Shown: positions 48,550 to 61,359, counted from the first letter of the stretch. The stretch: 64,000 nucleotides of DNA from Hetaerina americana (GCA_022747635.1 JAKTNV010000009.1:27443122-27507121); one strand, 5' to 3'. Notes: generated by a model not told the origin, from the sequence alone. Numbers and translations: made by a program.

Positions 48550-49270
48550 GCACGTTGGGATATTTGAAAACCGTGGTTTTGCGAAAGGGCGCAGTAGCAT
48601 ACCTGAGCACTTGGGTGGGTGTATATACCTGGTTTGGACGCCCGGCCGGGATCCGACAGCGTCAAGTGGACGTCGTGTGGCCCGGACGAGAGGGGGTGGG
48701 AGTTTTAGTAGGGTTGGGGGGTAGTGGTAGGATGGGAGGTCGAGAGATGGTAGGGGATGAGTGAGAGGACCGAGGGAGAAGGGGACCGAAATGGACCGGA
48801 ACTTCAGGCATTCGCGGTCCCCGAGAGCGTTTAAAGTCGTCGTTTTCGCAAACAATCGATAATGCGGCAATTGGTGGGGGGATCTCCCTCCGCTTCGCCT
48901 TTTGCTTCCCCTCTCCATCCCCCCTCCCCCATCTCCCACCCACCTTCTATTGCTATTCCTCGCTGGTAACGCGGCGCAACTCTGCTCCCGTCCAATTCCC
49001 GCATTCACAATCGCCATTTCAAATTCCCCCGGCCATCCCTCGTGTCTGATGCCGCCCCAAAAACATCCGTTTCCCCCAAATTGTCCGCCCGTTCCCATCT
49101 TCCGCGCTCCTCCGCCTCATTCCTATTTTTTCTCTCCTCCCTTCCCAACCCACCCCGATCCCCACTCTTCCCTTTTCTCTTCCTTACATTTTCCTTCATC
49201 GTTTATTCACTTTGCCAAAGGACGCCTTTGGTGTTTTTTTTATTATTTTCCCCCAGACGAACGAGTGGTA
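48550..49270. promoter_or_regulatory. GC-rich island, G-rich then C-rich
   Basis: The plus strand is G-rich with clustered G-runs (48,690-48,780), then switches to C/T-rich (48,895-49,200). A 199-codon minus-strand frame spans the switch but has no domain and is low in complexity at both ends. Regulatory function is inferred only. Confidence 0.35.
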
Positions 49271-49274
49271 TTGG

Positions 49275-50585
49275 GAATGTTATTGAATTCATGAAACAGT
49301 TGACTCTACGGAAATATACGTGTTGAGATCTCTTGATCTCGTATGGACCATTTCCCCGATGGCGTTTACCATATTTTTGCGCATGTGATTGAGATTTTTG
49401 TGGGCCCGAAATTTTTAAATTTAATAATTGCTGCGTTCGTTTTATAATCTTCAGAAACGCAATTAAACTACAGGTTCGATTTTACCATTTATTTTGATCG
49501 GAATTTGACTATTTTTGTCAGGTCATTCACATGTATCTATAAATTCGTAAGATCTTTAAGATATTATTAATATTCATAAGATAATATTATACGTAAGATC
49601 TTTAAGTATTAAAAATATTATAAAATATTCATACATTGATCTCCTGGCAGTCATTCAGTAACTACTCTCTCCGAGATTAATCAATTGGGAATTATTTCGT
49701 TCCAATTCACTGTTATTTTGAATATTTTCCTGATCGTTGAATTCTGTTTATCGATAGCGGTTAGTAGGTATTAAAATTCTGCGCCGGAATTAATTTCAAT
49801 TAACCTGTAATTCCAAAATCAAACCCATTAGTTGCGATTCAATTCTGCAAAATACTCAACTTAAAAGTGTTGATGAAATCGGGCCAAGTCACAAATTGCA
49901 CTGAAATTTTTCAACGAAATTAGATGATGCATTAAAATAAATTTCCATTTACGATTAATACCTAATCTAAAATATGAAATAATGACACTTTACATTTATA
50001 CTTGGGAAATTTGTTTTACGCGCTCGTTTACAAGTAGAAACAAACTTCCATTATTACAAGTTTAAAAACTTGTGCACACGCTTTTCCAGAAGAGGGGAAC
50101 CAAGCGATTAGTTATTAGAAATAAGTAAATCAATTGTGCAATAATTTATCGTTAAATATAACTTGCAGGGGGTATTTTATATTATTATTATGTAATTATG
50201 GGAAGACGGGAGTTGTTCATAAAAGAAAAAACAAGCGACCAAATTATATGTAAATATATAATATTCAGGGGAAATGAAAAAGTGCTTGTTCTTCAATTTT
50301 TTCGTTTATTGTAATTCAAAGGAAAAACGTTTTTGAGGGTATCGCGATAGCAAGTATTCAGCGGTAGCTAATGATTTCAATGACCTAGCGTCCGCTCTTC
50401 AGGCCACAAAGTTTTCATTGCAAGACAAGTCTTGGAGAACAATGTTGCTAGTGAATTACGTTAGTTTTAATTAATGAAAAATAAGTTACTATGAATTGAT
50501 AATTTATGCAATTTATTCATCAGCATTTCAATCTTAATATTTTTAGATCTATTAAGATCCTAAGGTTATTTGAATGTTAAGATTT
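49275..50585. other. AT-rich non-coding DNA, no feature seen
   Basis: A short direct repeat, CGTAAGATCTTTAAG, occurs twice near 49,546 and 49,590. Nothing else is recognised. Confidence 0.55.
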
Positions 50586-50589
50586 TAAA

Positions 50590-50800
50590 AGGTTTACTAC
50601 GGTCCTCCATCTCTCTCTATTCAGTGCTAATTCCCTCTCACCTCCCTGAGACCTTCTCCGTTTTACTTCCTTCCGAATGCTTTCCATGTACGTACTTATC
50701 TCTTGGTCTTCATCGCCGTACCTCCCCTTCAATATTTCCTTCTATTATGTTTTTAACAAATCCATTGTGCCTCAAGGCGTGTCCTGTTATTTAATTTAAA
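50590..50800 (-). mobile_element. LINE 3' fragment
   Basis: On the minus strand the translation TGHALRHNGFVKNIIEG followed by a basic stretch (50,790-50,690) matches the conserved C-terminal segment of the same LINE family (compare 26,810-26,870). Three stops and frame changes follow. Only about 200 bases survive. Confidence 0.75.
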
Positions 50801-50804
50801 TACT

Positions 50805-51405
50805 GTTTCTCGATATGTTAATAAATGAACTACACCACCAACTGCGTTTAAAATATTTTATTGTTCTTTTAGATGTGATTATATTCAACGTATGCACGAT
50901 GGATACTTTCATTCTTTCTGTTTACGACTCCTTGAATCATACCAGTAATTAAATATTCTTTTCCGGAAATCTGTTTTCACACTGGTTTTAAGTAACCTAC
51001 GCGGTTAGATGTAGTCGTAAACGACCCTTAAGATTTTGGTTTGCTCAAGAACAATCGTGGTGGACTGCTCGTTAACTTCTTCACGACATAAAAATTTCGC
51101 TTTTGTTGCATAGTAAAATGTTTACTGGATTTCTTGAAACTTAAATTTTTTAATGTAACACAATGGATTAATATCTCTCAATTTAAGTGCACATACATAG
51201 TGCCCCACGAGTATCTGAAATATTTCATTATAGAGTCAGTTAGAGATTGGAACAGATGTTCTTAATATTTCCCGAGCAAGGAAGTTTACCCAACGAATTT
51301 AGATAAATTATCGACATAAAATTCCATTGACGAATAATAAGTGATCAAAAATATGAGAAGGTGACTCTTATTCATTATATTTGATGAAATTTGTGTCAAA
51401 CTCGT
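50805..51405. other. AT-rich non-coding DNA, no feature seen
   Basis: No recognised content. Confidence 0.55.
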
Positions 51406-51409
51406 ATCT

Positions 51410-51870
51410 TATCTCTTCTTGCTTTCTATTCTCCTTCCTCTCCCCTTTTCTTTCCCTTCGTTTCTCCTGCCCGCTCGTCTCCCCCTTCTCGCCCTTCGTC
51501 CCTTTTTCGCGACGGCAAAAAGACCTCCGCATATCTGTCCCCTTCTGTTTTTCTCTCCTCCCACGATCCTGCCGCCACCTCTCCCGACGCCGGATGCTGA
51601 GAGGAACCGGATTCTTTCCAGCACGGGGACAGGAGAGCGGTCCGAGAGGCGAGAGGGAGGGGTGGGGAGGTGTTCGGGAGTGGGGGAGGTGGTGGTTGTC
51701 TGGCTGTTGTAATGGCGGGTGGGTGGGGGACGTGGGGGGGGGGGGTTGGGAGTTGGGATAGAGTGGGGTTTGGTTTGGTGTCTGCGGCGAGCGAAATAGG
51801 CGGAGGGCAAGGCGCGGGTGAATTTTAATCGAAATCCGTTTTTATGCGAGCGCTCTTGCGGAGGAAGTCG
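51410..51870. promoter_or_regulatory. GC-rich island, C/T-rich then G-rich with G-quadruplex potential
   Basis: The plus strand is pyrimidine-rich to about 51,590, then G-rich. G-runs up to 12 long occur at 51,716-51,750. The bias switch repeats the pattern of the islands at 34.3 and 48.6 kb, where C/T-rich and G-rich halves sit side by side. No coding evidence. Confidence 0.35.
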
Positions 51871-51879
51871 GCGTTTCGA

Positions 51880-52815
51880 GAAGATTTCTAAGTAATTCTT
51901 TCATTTCTCTCCGGTTTATTGCCCTTTGGTTCCTTCGGTCCTTATTTGCATTTTAATTCAGTGATAGGGAACAATTTCTACATTCTCAATGCCGTGTTTG
52001 ATGTCGCTACACATTCGAAAGGTCTACAGACCGGAGTTTGGAATCTTTGTTCGTTGAAAAGTAAAATTATGAGATTGCGAGTGTATGAATATGAGAGCGC
52101 GTTGAAGAATTCATATTTATCAAAGCGGGAGTTTAACGGTATGAACAGATTTTTTCATGAGGGCTCTTAAAATTTTGCATGTAATGTTTAATCCCTTTAT
52201 GTAAAATCATTTCATTTTATTTTGCTTTTATCATAAATTTTGAAGCCACTGAAGGAAGACTTCTATTGAAATCGAAGAAATTTAACGAAAGATACATCCT
52301 ATAGTATTGAGTACAGTGTACATAGTTTGAAGTGACTGCATCCGCTCAGGATTACAGCAAATTTTTTGTGATGTGAAGGCATCTGTGCCCAAGCCTTTGC
52401 TTCATACATTTTTCTAAGTTGGTGGTTTTCGCCTCTTTTTATATTTTAATTTCTATCTTTTTCGAGATGATTATGTTATATAAATATGTTTGTGACGTAG
52501 AAAGAGGAGAGAGGATGTCATTTGGAACATTTTTCTATCTTTATTACTGGAGTAGAGCAAGTTCTCCTCAAAGGTGATTCCAAAAGCTTTATTTCGGTTT
52601 CATAAAAATGTTAGCACGCGAAGGTAGTGCAAATTTCCAAGAGTTCAAACCCTCCTTCAGCTTTTAAATGACTTAGCTTCATACATGCATCCAAGTTTTC
52701 CTTTTATGTTATTTTGGAGGACGTTCGCATTTTATGGACATCGCGATTTACATGCATTTCAGACGTAAATCATTCAGTAACAACTTAACTTTTGCTAAAT
52801 ATTCAAATTTTATTC
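51880..52815. other. AT-rich non-coding DNA, no feature seen
   Basis: No recognised content. Confidence 0.55.
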
Positions 52816-52819
52816 AAAA

Positions 52820-52863
52820 TTGCCCATACTTGAGCAAATATGAATTTGCTCAAGTATGGGCAA
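52820..52863. repeat. Perfect 20-bp hairpin with 4-base loop
   Basis: TTGCCCATACTTGAGCAAAT (52,820-52,839) is followed, after a 4-base loop, by its exact reverse complement (52,844-52,863). No flanking duplication is seen. Confidence 0.9.
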
Positions 52864-52865
52864 AT

Positions 52866-53595
52866 GAAGTAGTAAGCTACATGAAGATATAGCATTTAGA
52901 GAATCATTCCCATTGATCAACTAGCAGCCATTAATTTATTAATTTTAAATAATTTAGAAAGTTTTTAACTCTTCAATAAACCCCCCAGCTCTTATAAAGA
53001 CGTATACGGCATATGAAATAAATCTTACGAATCCACGACAAATTACAATAGACGTATTTAATTTTTTATTCCAAGCCTCTTTCGTCACGAGAGATATTAA
53101 TCATATCATTCAGGTTGACATAATCACCTTGAACATAAACAAAATCCAAAGGCTCCTTTTTTGATTAATATTATCAATATACAAAAGCAGTTTATGGATT
53201 GTTTAAGCAGAGACTTCAATTTAGGATGATAAGCTTTATGGAATTGACAAAATATTCACCGAGCGATTTACCAAATTGGAGGGCATTAGGTAAAAAGTTG
53301 AATTTAAAAATTAGTTATGGACACTTTCCACTTGAATCTATTTTTGAACATGCTCACAGCACAATAGCCATTTGAATTTCAAATGCGATTAAAGTAATTG
53401 TATTGAGATATCAGAAACTTTTTTGTCAAAATAGAATCTCCAATTCAAATTGTCTTCTGCTCGAGTTATGAATGCTTTCTCAATTAAGAGCAATAAATCA
53501 ATACCTACGCTTGAACATGAATAAGAAAAGGAGAGCAGTTTCCCCGAGAAATAAATCATCCCCATGACTTTCACCGCACTTTATGGAATATATTT
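52866..53595. other. AT-rich non-coding DNA, no feature seen
   Basis: No recognised content. Confidence 0.55.
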
Positions 53596-53599
53596 AAAT

Positions 53600-54200
53600 G
53601 CACTGGACGCCCACGGACGAGCTTTTGCAGAGCAGAACAATCACTCCGCAAACGTGGAATCACCTTCCGGCGCCGAAAAGAGAAACTTCCCCTCCCCCCC
53701 CCCCCCCAAACCTCTTTACGCTGGTCCAAGAAAGGCGCGCCTTGGATATTAAGAACAATTCCATCACCGGGACCATTTCATTCACTTTTTTTTGGTCGGG
53801 GATTCAAGAAATCATTTTTTTTCAAAGACTCCCACCTACGTGTCGGAATCCAAAATCTTCGGTGCTGGACCGTTTTTGAGATGGCTCGGGATGCTCACGT
53901 ATTGGACACAAATGTTTCGGGGAGCATTGGAGGATATAAATGGGTCGGACGACGTGGAGGGCAGAGGAAGGCGAGACTTTTTAGGGTGGAGGAGGTTCGA
54001 GTGTGGGCAGCGGGAATCCAGAATTCGGAGACGAGGATGTATTTCGTCTTGACAGATGACGGCCGACCTTCCGCGCGAAATGAAGCCGTCGGTCAGTTCT
54101 TTAAAAAGCGTTGTCCATGTGCTTCGGGGCGGGTCGCTTTATGGAGAGACCACTTGAATCTGAATCCATCTGAAGCCGTCTCTTTCTCTTGTGGGTGATC
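53600..54200. promoter_or_regulatory. GC/CpG-richer island
   Basis: Includes a C-run of about 12 (near 53,695) and a CpG-rich block at 53,870-54,180. A 105-codon frame (53,881-54,198) has balanced composition, unlike most frames in the window, but no recognisable domain. A short exon cannot be excluded. Confidence 0.3.
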
Positions 54201-54204
54201 TCGG

Positions 54205-54550
54205 CACGCCAAGTTCGGTGATCGGTTAAATAAGGGGTCAGTCCTAGTCCTGGCTCTTCAACAGGAAAAAGAACTATTCTGTCTGTCGAATCGTAGGACC
54301 ACCCTTACCTCTTCTAGAATAGAATTCCATTCAAAATACATCCACTCAATTGATGACTTTCGAGAAATTCCCTTCAAGTTCCATTACTGAATCGAAAGAA
54401 AAAGATTGAAAAACACTTGGATTGCTTTTTTTATTGGGTGAAATGGTGTTTTATTTTCATTTTTAATACGATTTTGCAATAAACGGAGGATTTCAGGAGT
54501 GCCAGTATCTCCGGGCTGGGGAAAAGAGACAATGTCCATTGTAGTCAAAA
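54205..54550. other. Non-coding DNA, no feature seen
   Basis: No recognised content. Confidence 0.5.
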
Positions 54551-54552
54551 TG

Positions 54553-54669
54553 AAAAATTTCAAAGTGTAAAAATCATTCTCCATTCCCTGATATCCCAAT
54601 ATCTGGAATGTTTGAGATCCAGTTCCACATCCCAGTCAAGGTGAATGATTTTTACACTTTAAAATTTTT
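54553..54669. repeat. 117-bp inverted-repeat unit (30-bp arms)
   Basis: The arms 54,553-54,582 and 54,640-54,669 are reverse complements at 28 of 30 positions and share AAAGTGTAAAAATCATTC. The 57-base centre holds a smaller inverted repeat (ATTCC/GGAAT around GATATCCCAATATC). It could be a tiny MITE or a foldback unit; no target duplication is visible. Confidence 0.75.
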
Positions 54670-54674
54670 GTTTT

Positions 54675-55545
54675 TTAATTTATATTAGCGGTTGACTTCG
54701 TTTAGGTTACCATCGAGGCAGTTCTCTCTCTCACAGTTCTTTGAATGTTTCCCATATGGTCATTTTTATTCCAAAATGGAAGATGTTTAGTGGCTAGAAA
54801 TAACTATATCGATCGAAAACACTTATTAATGATAGCATACTGTTCTTCTAGGACGTTTAAGTTATCCAGATGAAAGGTGAGATGATCATTTAGAAGCGGA
54901 ATTTTGTGCTAAGCGTAGCATTTTACCTTAGCATTTCTTCCTTGTCTGATATAATTTTAAATAGATTATATTGCATCATCGTAAATCTCTTCATTTAGAT
55001 CATTTAATTGCCAATTTAAAAGATAATTTTTAGCCAAAAAGAATTGTTGAATATTCATATATTAATGTTATATCTAATTCTCATTTGAGGTCGACACTGT
55101 TGTTGAGAAGTCACCAGTGATTTTTATTTGAGTATTTTTTTCTATGATGCCCATTTTTTACTATTATGAGGTCGCATGTGTTTCACTAAACGCTGACAGA
55201 CCATCTGAAAAATGTCGTCGGCAAATATCTGGGAAATGAACGTCCCTCTGAATACATAATTAACGAGGTTTTTATCTCTCATAAATATCTGAGGTTTGTT
55301 GCAAATTATCCAAGTGATGTACATCTGCTCTGCATCCTACGTAACATCATATCGGAATGGAGATTAGAAACCAAGTCGTTTCATTCGCTAAGCACATTGA
55401 CTGGCTACTGCCATTCTGGTTCCTCCAGGAGATGGCACTTAAACTCCCAACGATCGCCCTAATTAGGAATTCACAGCTGGTAAAGACTTCTGACAATGAT
55501 TGCCTCCGTGTAATTTTTTTTGGGATCGCCGTTAGAATATATTAC
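54675..55545. other. AT-rich non-coding DNA, no feature seen
   Basis: No recognised content. Confidence 0.55.
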
Positions 55546-55549
55546 CTGC

Positions 55550-55850
55550 GCTCGAGCACAGCTGTGGAATTTTATTGGGAGGCTAGTTCGGTGACGTGGA
55601 CACAGGGGCGTCCATCGGCTCGTGGGACCGCTTGATGGCAGCACAAGACGGGGACGAAGTGGATGGGGAAGAGGGAAACGGGGAATAAAAAAAATCCAGT
55701 GAATGGAATCCGTCCTCTGGAGAAATAAAGAACCCCAGAATCCGCTTCCATCGGCCGGAATGCATCGGTGATGTCGTGGAAGACAAAGAGTGAAGAGCGG
55801 GAAGAGTGGAATGGAAATGGGCGAGTTGATGCAAAGAGATTAAGCGATGC
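55550..55850. promoter_or_regulatory. Small GC-richer, purine-rich island
   Basis: Moderate GC with a G/A-rich plus strand. Frames on the minus strand (83 and 122 codons) are Ser/Phe-rich and unassigned. Confidence 0.25.
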
Positions 55851-55854
55851 CATA

Positions 55855-58330
55855 GGGTTAGACAGTGCTCCCAACCGTGAACATTTCAAACAATTTTTTT
55901 TGTTTTCATTAGAACTAAAATTACAGGAAAATTTAAACAATTTTTGAACACTCTTTCAGTGTCTAAGGGAAAGGGAAATCTAATCCTAGAATCTTAGAAT
56001 AATAGTTTCATTCTATGAATTTACATTCTCGTCAGTGCAAGCTGTGCTAGAATATTTATCGACTCTTTAATTTGGTTTGGACTTATTTCATTGGACAAGG
56101 CGTGAAACGGACGACAGGTTTGTCAGCCCCGCTTGCTGTCCACCGAACCTTATTCACGCAACTTTTTTTATCAAACCCAAATTAGCAATCTTAGGTATTT
56201 GGCGAAAAACGCCGGTCTATCGGAGAAACTGTTTTCAAAATCCTAACAGGCCAGACGACTTTAACTTTAAATACATATCTTGTTATATCCAAACTTATAT
56301 CCATTTATTTGAATACTTCTTAAAAAAGCTTAATCAGTCTTTGGAAGAAATCTGGAGATTTAAAAAAATAATGGCAATTTTTCTGGAGCGAATTTCTTGG
56401 AATTACCTTTTTTTCTGGAAAACACAGTTTGATGCGAGCGACTATTATCGGCATGTATTTTGTAACAACATCATTACGCGCTTTTTCTGGTTTTATGAAA
56501 CTGGCGACAGTAGAATAAACGACGTGCCATGGAAGATGATGGATATTTCAGGTTTTAGTCTTTTTACTCCCCTTTCAATGGAATCATATTTTCTTATTTC
56601 TTTTGACTACTACCCTTGTCCATCGCAGAACTTGTTATAAGCTTTATTGAATACTGTTAATTTGTTTTTTTTAGTTATCTATTAGGTACCTGTGATTCGA
56701 TTATAACTCAACTCTCATTGTAAAAAAAAATGTAAAATTTAGATAAATTTTACGAAATTTGTAGTTAATTCGTTAATATTTTTGAGAGAGTGAGGAAAGC
56801 TAGTCTCAAATCCCTCCGTCATTATCTTTCATAGATAATTTGACTCATACTTAAAAATTAAAATCTAAAAGGAAAAGTTAATATTAAACCCAGAGTTCTC
56901 TAAGTGCCGACTTCGCTACTGAGTCTATCTTGCAGACTGTCTAAGCTAATCGTTTCACATGTATCTATAAAGAATAGCTCTGTTTTTTATATAAAATATT
57001 TAATATTGTAAATAGTTTATTCATTTGCTTAGTAAAAAGACGGTTTCTACTCTGTAGGCCCTCATAGTTCCGTATTATTTCATTGAATTTGTAAAAAAAG
57101 ACTACTTAATGTAGATGTGTTATTATACAGAACTTTGTTCTTTACTATACCACGTCTGAAGCCAATTTGAGGAAATATTCAAGATATTAGGACAAAAAAA
57201 TATGCATTCCGTTTAAATTTATATGGATGCTTCTTATTTCGCCTTGCGCCCGAAATATCTTTAAAATGGACGGCTGCTTGTTTTTTCTTTTAAGACACCT
57301 TCCAATTAGAACGCATGGGTACTTATTTGTCGGGTTTTCTGAGTTACAGTAGTTAACGTTGTATTTGCGAAACAATTAGAGTAGCTCTAAATTAGAATTA
57401 AATAAGAGTAGCTTTTAATTAACGTAGTTATAAATATAAACTTATTGTCATTCATCCAACATAGCTTTTGGTTTATAATTAAGCGTTGTTTTGGGGGTTT
57501 GATAGCTTAAATTAAATCCGAATGAATCAAATATTGTTTTGGCAACAGAAATTCGCGCTTCAGCATGTCACGTGCTAACCCAGTGCTGATGAACGTCCAA
57601 TGACATCGATGAAAAAGATGATGAATGGAAAAGTGATAAGAGTATTAACGTACATCGTTCGATTGTTTATTCCATTTTCGAATGAAGAAAAGCTTTGAAA
57701 AAATACGCGTGCTATGCTGACTACTCTTTTGGAGCCATTGATACAGATGTAAAAAATGACGCCAGAACTTCACGATTTTTCCTTTTTAGAAATATTTTTT
57801 ATTTCCTACGGGTTTAACGGAGGAGGGGTATCACGATTTAAAAAAAAATGTATCATCAATCAATGATCATGCCTTTAATTGCAATGGGAAAGTAATGCCT
57901 GGAGTAAAAATGTGATTTGAAGGGCTTGATTTGAAAAAAATTACCTTTAAAAAATACTTTACATAATGAATACTTAATAGTCTAACTAGTTTAAAAATAT
58001 CTCCTCGTCAGATCAGGGAAGGAAATACCTCAGGATCAATGAAATCAGCGAGATCGAGATCCCTAGCGATGAAAGGAAGAGAAAGAAGAGTGATGTACAA
58101 ATCAAAATAAGAATGGGTATAATAATAATGTATAATAATTAATAATAATGTAAGAATGCTTTCTATCATAAGTAACGAATACTAACCGTGAATAGTACTA
58201 ACATAAGCATAATGGATGGGTTTCCATAAAGGTACTTTCCTACGCATTAGGGACATGGATAATAGTATGCCACGAGAAAATAATATTGGAGGAAAATGGG
58301 AGGATAATGAAAATGTAGTGCCACCAAATA
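55855..58330. other. AT-rich non-coding DNA with one unassigned open frame
   Basis: A 187-codon plus-strand frame at 56,077-56,640 is the longest in the window that is not low-complexity, apart from the transposase frame. It opens on TTG, not ATG. Its first in-frame ATG is near 56,371, leaving about 90 codons. The product is rich in Phe, Tyr, Trp and Ile and fits no family I know. I do not call it a gene. Confidence 0.4.
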
Positions 58331-58336
58331 TAATTG

Positions 58337-58641
58337 AAAATAAAATGGTTAGACAGAGTCACAAATAAATGAGAACTATGGAGGGCATTTGCAAAAGAGA
58401 AGAGGGAAGTTGATTCGGCATGCCACGAGGCGTCATAGCTTACCTGAAGACTAGAATTGACGGAAACATGAAGGGGGAATGGGGATTACGGAGGACCAAG
58501 AATAAACCATTAAAAGCAAGTTATGAATAATGTCAGTGCAAAGAGCTATGAGAGAATGAAGAGTTTGACAGGTAAGAGGAGAGTTTTGAAGAGCTGCCAC
58601 AAACAAATCGTCGGATTGATTACCGATGATGATGATAATGT
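58337..58641 (+). mobile_element. LINE 3' fragment
   Basis: The translation KIKWLDRVTNK, then WRAFAKEK and, after a frameshift, KLIRHATRRHSL matches the conserved segment found at 26.7-26.9 kb (MLKIKWPDIV, then the basic region). The fragment ends in a GATGATGATGAT-type tail (58,626-58,640), which is typical of the 3' end of these elements. Multiple stops; non-functional. Confidence 0.75.
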
Positions 58642-58644
58642 TGT

Positions 58645-59648
58645 AACATAAATAAGATATTAAGTTGAGCATGGAAGAGAAATACGCGCACTAAAAATAC
58701 GTGAATAATTCAAATCCCATTCAATAAATTTCGAGAGAAACAAAATATTTCTGCTCTGTAGGAGTAGCTCGTGATTGAAGAAAATAAAAATTGAGTTTTT
58801 CATACTCCTATCGTATCAATTATTTTTGACGAAACGTCAAATCTTTCAATGCCAATTATCCACCACATGGAGACATCTAGCATGTACGGAAAATGGTAAT
58901 TTTGTTTTTGGAGTTAGGAATAACGGCCAATAATCTGGTTACCTGAGTAAACGAGTTTTTCTTACGTTTAAGTGACTTGTAATATGAAAATAAATTTTAT
59001 CCACAGACATGGAACCGGGGAGTATTAATGTCTGTCGAACACAATATCGAATTGGTTAAACGAGGAAAATTCCCTCAATTTATGTACAATCATGACTTGA
59101 ATTTGGAATAAGTTTAGCTAATCATAATTGTTGACGGTTTAAAAATATTTATGAACAGTCCTTCCAGATCTTTTTTCTAAATTTATCAATGTAGAGCATG
59201 ATTAGACGTAGAGCTAAAAATAAACGTATTAAATGAAAAGTATACTATTTACCACTTGATACCACTACTTTTTACCAACTTTTACCACTTTCATATAGTA
59301 CTTGAATACTATTCCGAACTGACTAAACAAACAGAATTAATTTGCGGATTGTATGAGGAATGATTATGAAGGAAATGCACAATGTATTTATTTAACTAGC
59401 AAAGCATTTCGAAGCGTGGGATTCAAACAGGATTTTTTTTCTCAATTTTAAAATATGCTGTGTTACTTTACCTCATCTGTCGTGCAAAATCAATATTTTT
59501 ATTCGTATTTTCGTAGCCATTGGTAAATAAATGTGAGAGAAATGGTGGATGGATGTGGCAGGTATAATGATTGGAAACATACATGTATATACACCCGTTT
59601 GATGATCACCTACGACATCTGTTCAAGAAATAAACATCAAACGTTTTT
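58645..59648. other. AT-rich non-coding DNA, no feature seen
   Basis: A short palindrome, TTGACG-AAA-CGTCAA, occurs near 58,827. Otherwise nothing is recognised. Confidence 0.55.
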
Positions 59649-59651
59649 ATT

Positions 59652-59755
59652 CGCAAAATTGACTCCGTAAAAATTAAACTTTAAAATATGTTGGTTCTCT
59701 AATATATTTTGTGTGTATGTGCGAAAAGTTTAATTGAGTTGACTCCAATTTTGCG
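59652..59755. repeat. 104-bp imperfect inverted repeat
   Basis: The arms 59,652-59,681 and 59,726-59,755 match exactly at both ends (CGCAAAATTG/CAATTTTGCG and AATTAAACTT/AAGTTTAATT) but not in the middle ten bases. The loop is 44 bases. It is MITE-like in shape but has no identified target duplication. Confidence 0.6.
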
Positions 59756-59759
59756 TCAA

Positions 59760-61355
59760 CGACAGCCTTTGCAAGTTGAAAATTTTTCAGTTCATGTCGT
59801 TAATAATGTCAGAAGTCTTGGTGTGAGGAAATAGCAGAAATGGAATAGGGATTGAATGGGCCATGAAGGTTAGAGGACTGGATGCATTGTTGGCACACAA
59901 TGTACAATATGGTATTAAAGATTTGCATTTAGAAAACTTGGTCATGTTGAGGAAAGGGTTGACAGTAGAATCATCAAACAATAATAAACGTATTACAGTG
60001 AAGAAGGAGCAGGCCGAGAAATTCATGGGTAAATGTGTTCGAAGGCTATACACGAGGGGTGGATGTATATGAAACTCAGGAACAGAGGTCCATGCACGAA
60101 GCAAGGTATATGATTTGGACTGAGAGGGAAGAGGTACGAGGTGAGAGGAAATCATGTGGAGAAAATTAATGAAATGGAGTCAGACTGAAATGGCTTAAAA
60201 GCACGCTTTTGGAACTTCTCTCAGATCAAAATGGAACGACAAGAAGGGTATAAATTCAGGGATATTCTCGGTCTGTATTTTACTTACTTGGTACTTTATT
60301 AAAGATTAATTTGAATGCCTGCTACAATAGTTCATAAGATTTTTAGCTAATGCAAGAAATGGAAGAATCGCTTTGATATTATTTGGAGAAAAAAAATTGT
60401 TAATAACCAGAAAACATTATTTGTCTTGGTCAAACACTGATATAAGAACACGCCTCAATTGTGGGATCTTCCTTCGAGAATACTTCAAGTGTATTCGTAG
60501 ATACTGTTATAGCATGAAAATAAATGAGTTGCAGCGAAGGGGCACTAGAAAAAATTTTGCAATTATCTATTGGTGTGATTTCATTGAAAAATGTGATTAT
60601 TTGAGATCGAATCATTAATAAAAATTACAGGCTAAATACTTCACGTAAATTTGAAGCAACACTCTTTTCAGAATTACGTTACAAATCCCATTCTGTTACA
60701 CTAAACTGAATACTACGCATAAATTAGGGGAGAGGAAGAGATTTAAAATGAAATTCAGATGGAATGGTCTAACCTGGCAATTTTCTATTAATCGTAATGG
60801 ATAAGGTAAAAGATTTAACTGAATTCTTCCAATTTGTCAAATTGCATAGCCTAGCTTGTTCCATTTATTTTATTAAAATGGTATTGCCTTGTTAAATTCA
60901 CAACGAACACATTCTAACTCATCTTTTTAGAGTGGCACTGTTAAAAATAGCTGTTTGTAACCCACGATATTTCATCGTTTGATTAACAAAAAAATTTTTG
61001 TTGACAATACGTACGGATATTACTTGATTTCGTGCCTACCTATCGTGGAATAACACTTGGACGCACATATTAACTGTTGTTTTCTAGGCACCATTGTTTT
61101 AGATAGAGAGGAAACATTTTTAACTGATTGGTGTTCATCAAGCTTGTCGCATACGCTTTTGCTCGATGACGGACTCTGGAAGGCAACTCTTTTTTAAGAT
61201 CAAGCTTAGAAAAATGGTGTTCTGATACGGAAGCTACAGTTGGTGGATGACGCTGAGTATTGTCGAACGTTTTACATATTCGAAACGGTTAGTGGGTTAT
61301 TATCAGGGAATAGATTTTATCGAGGCAAAACCATCAATGTACATGACAGTTACTT
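59760..61355. other. AT-rich non-coding DNA, no feature seen
   Basis: Frames at 59,787-60,155 (minus) and 60,373-60,618 (plus) have no recognisable domain. Confidence 0.5.
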
Positions 61356-61359
61356 ATAG

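Noticed and set aside
48499..49098. 199-codon minus-strand open frame
   Set aside because: It spans a G-rich to C-rich skew switch, has biased composition and matches no known protein family.
52604..52650. Possible SINE boxes (TAGCACGCGAAGG and GTTCAAACC)
   Set aside because: Spacing is about 10 bases too short and no tail or target duplication is visible.
53001..53025. miR-iab-4-like string ACGTATAC
   Set aside because: Only the first eight bases agree and no precursor folds.
58822..58842. GACGAAACGTC palindrome resembling the 3' half of a hammerhead
   Set aside because: No CTGANGA core or stem II lies upstream.
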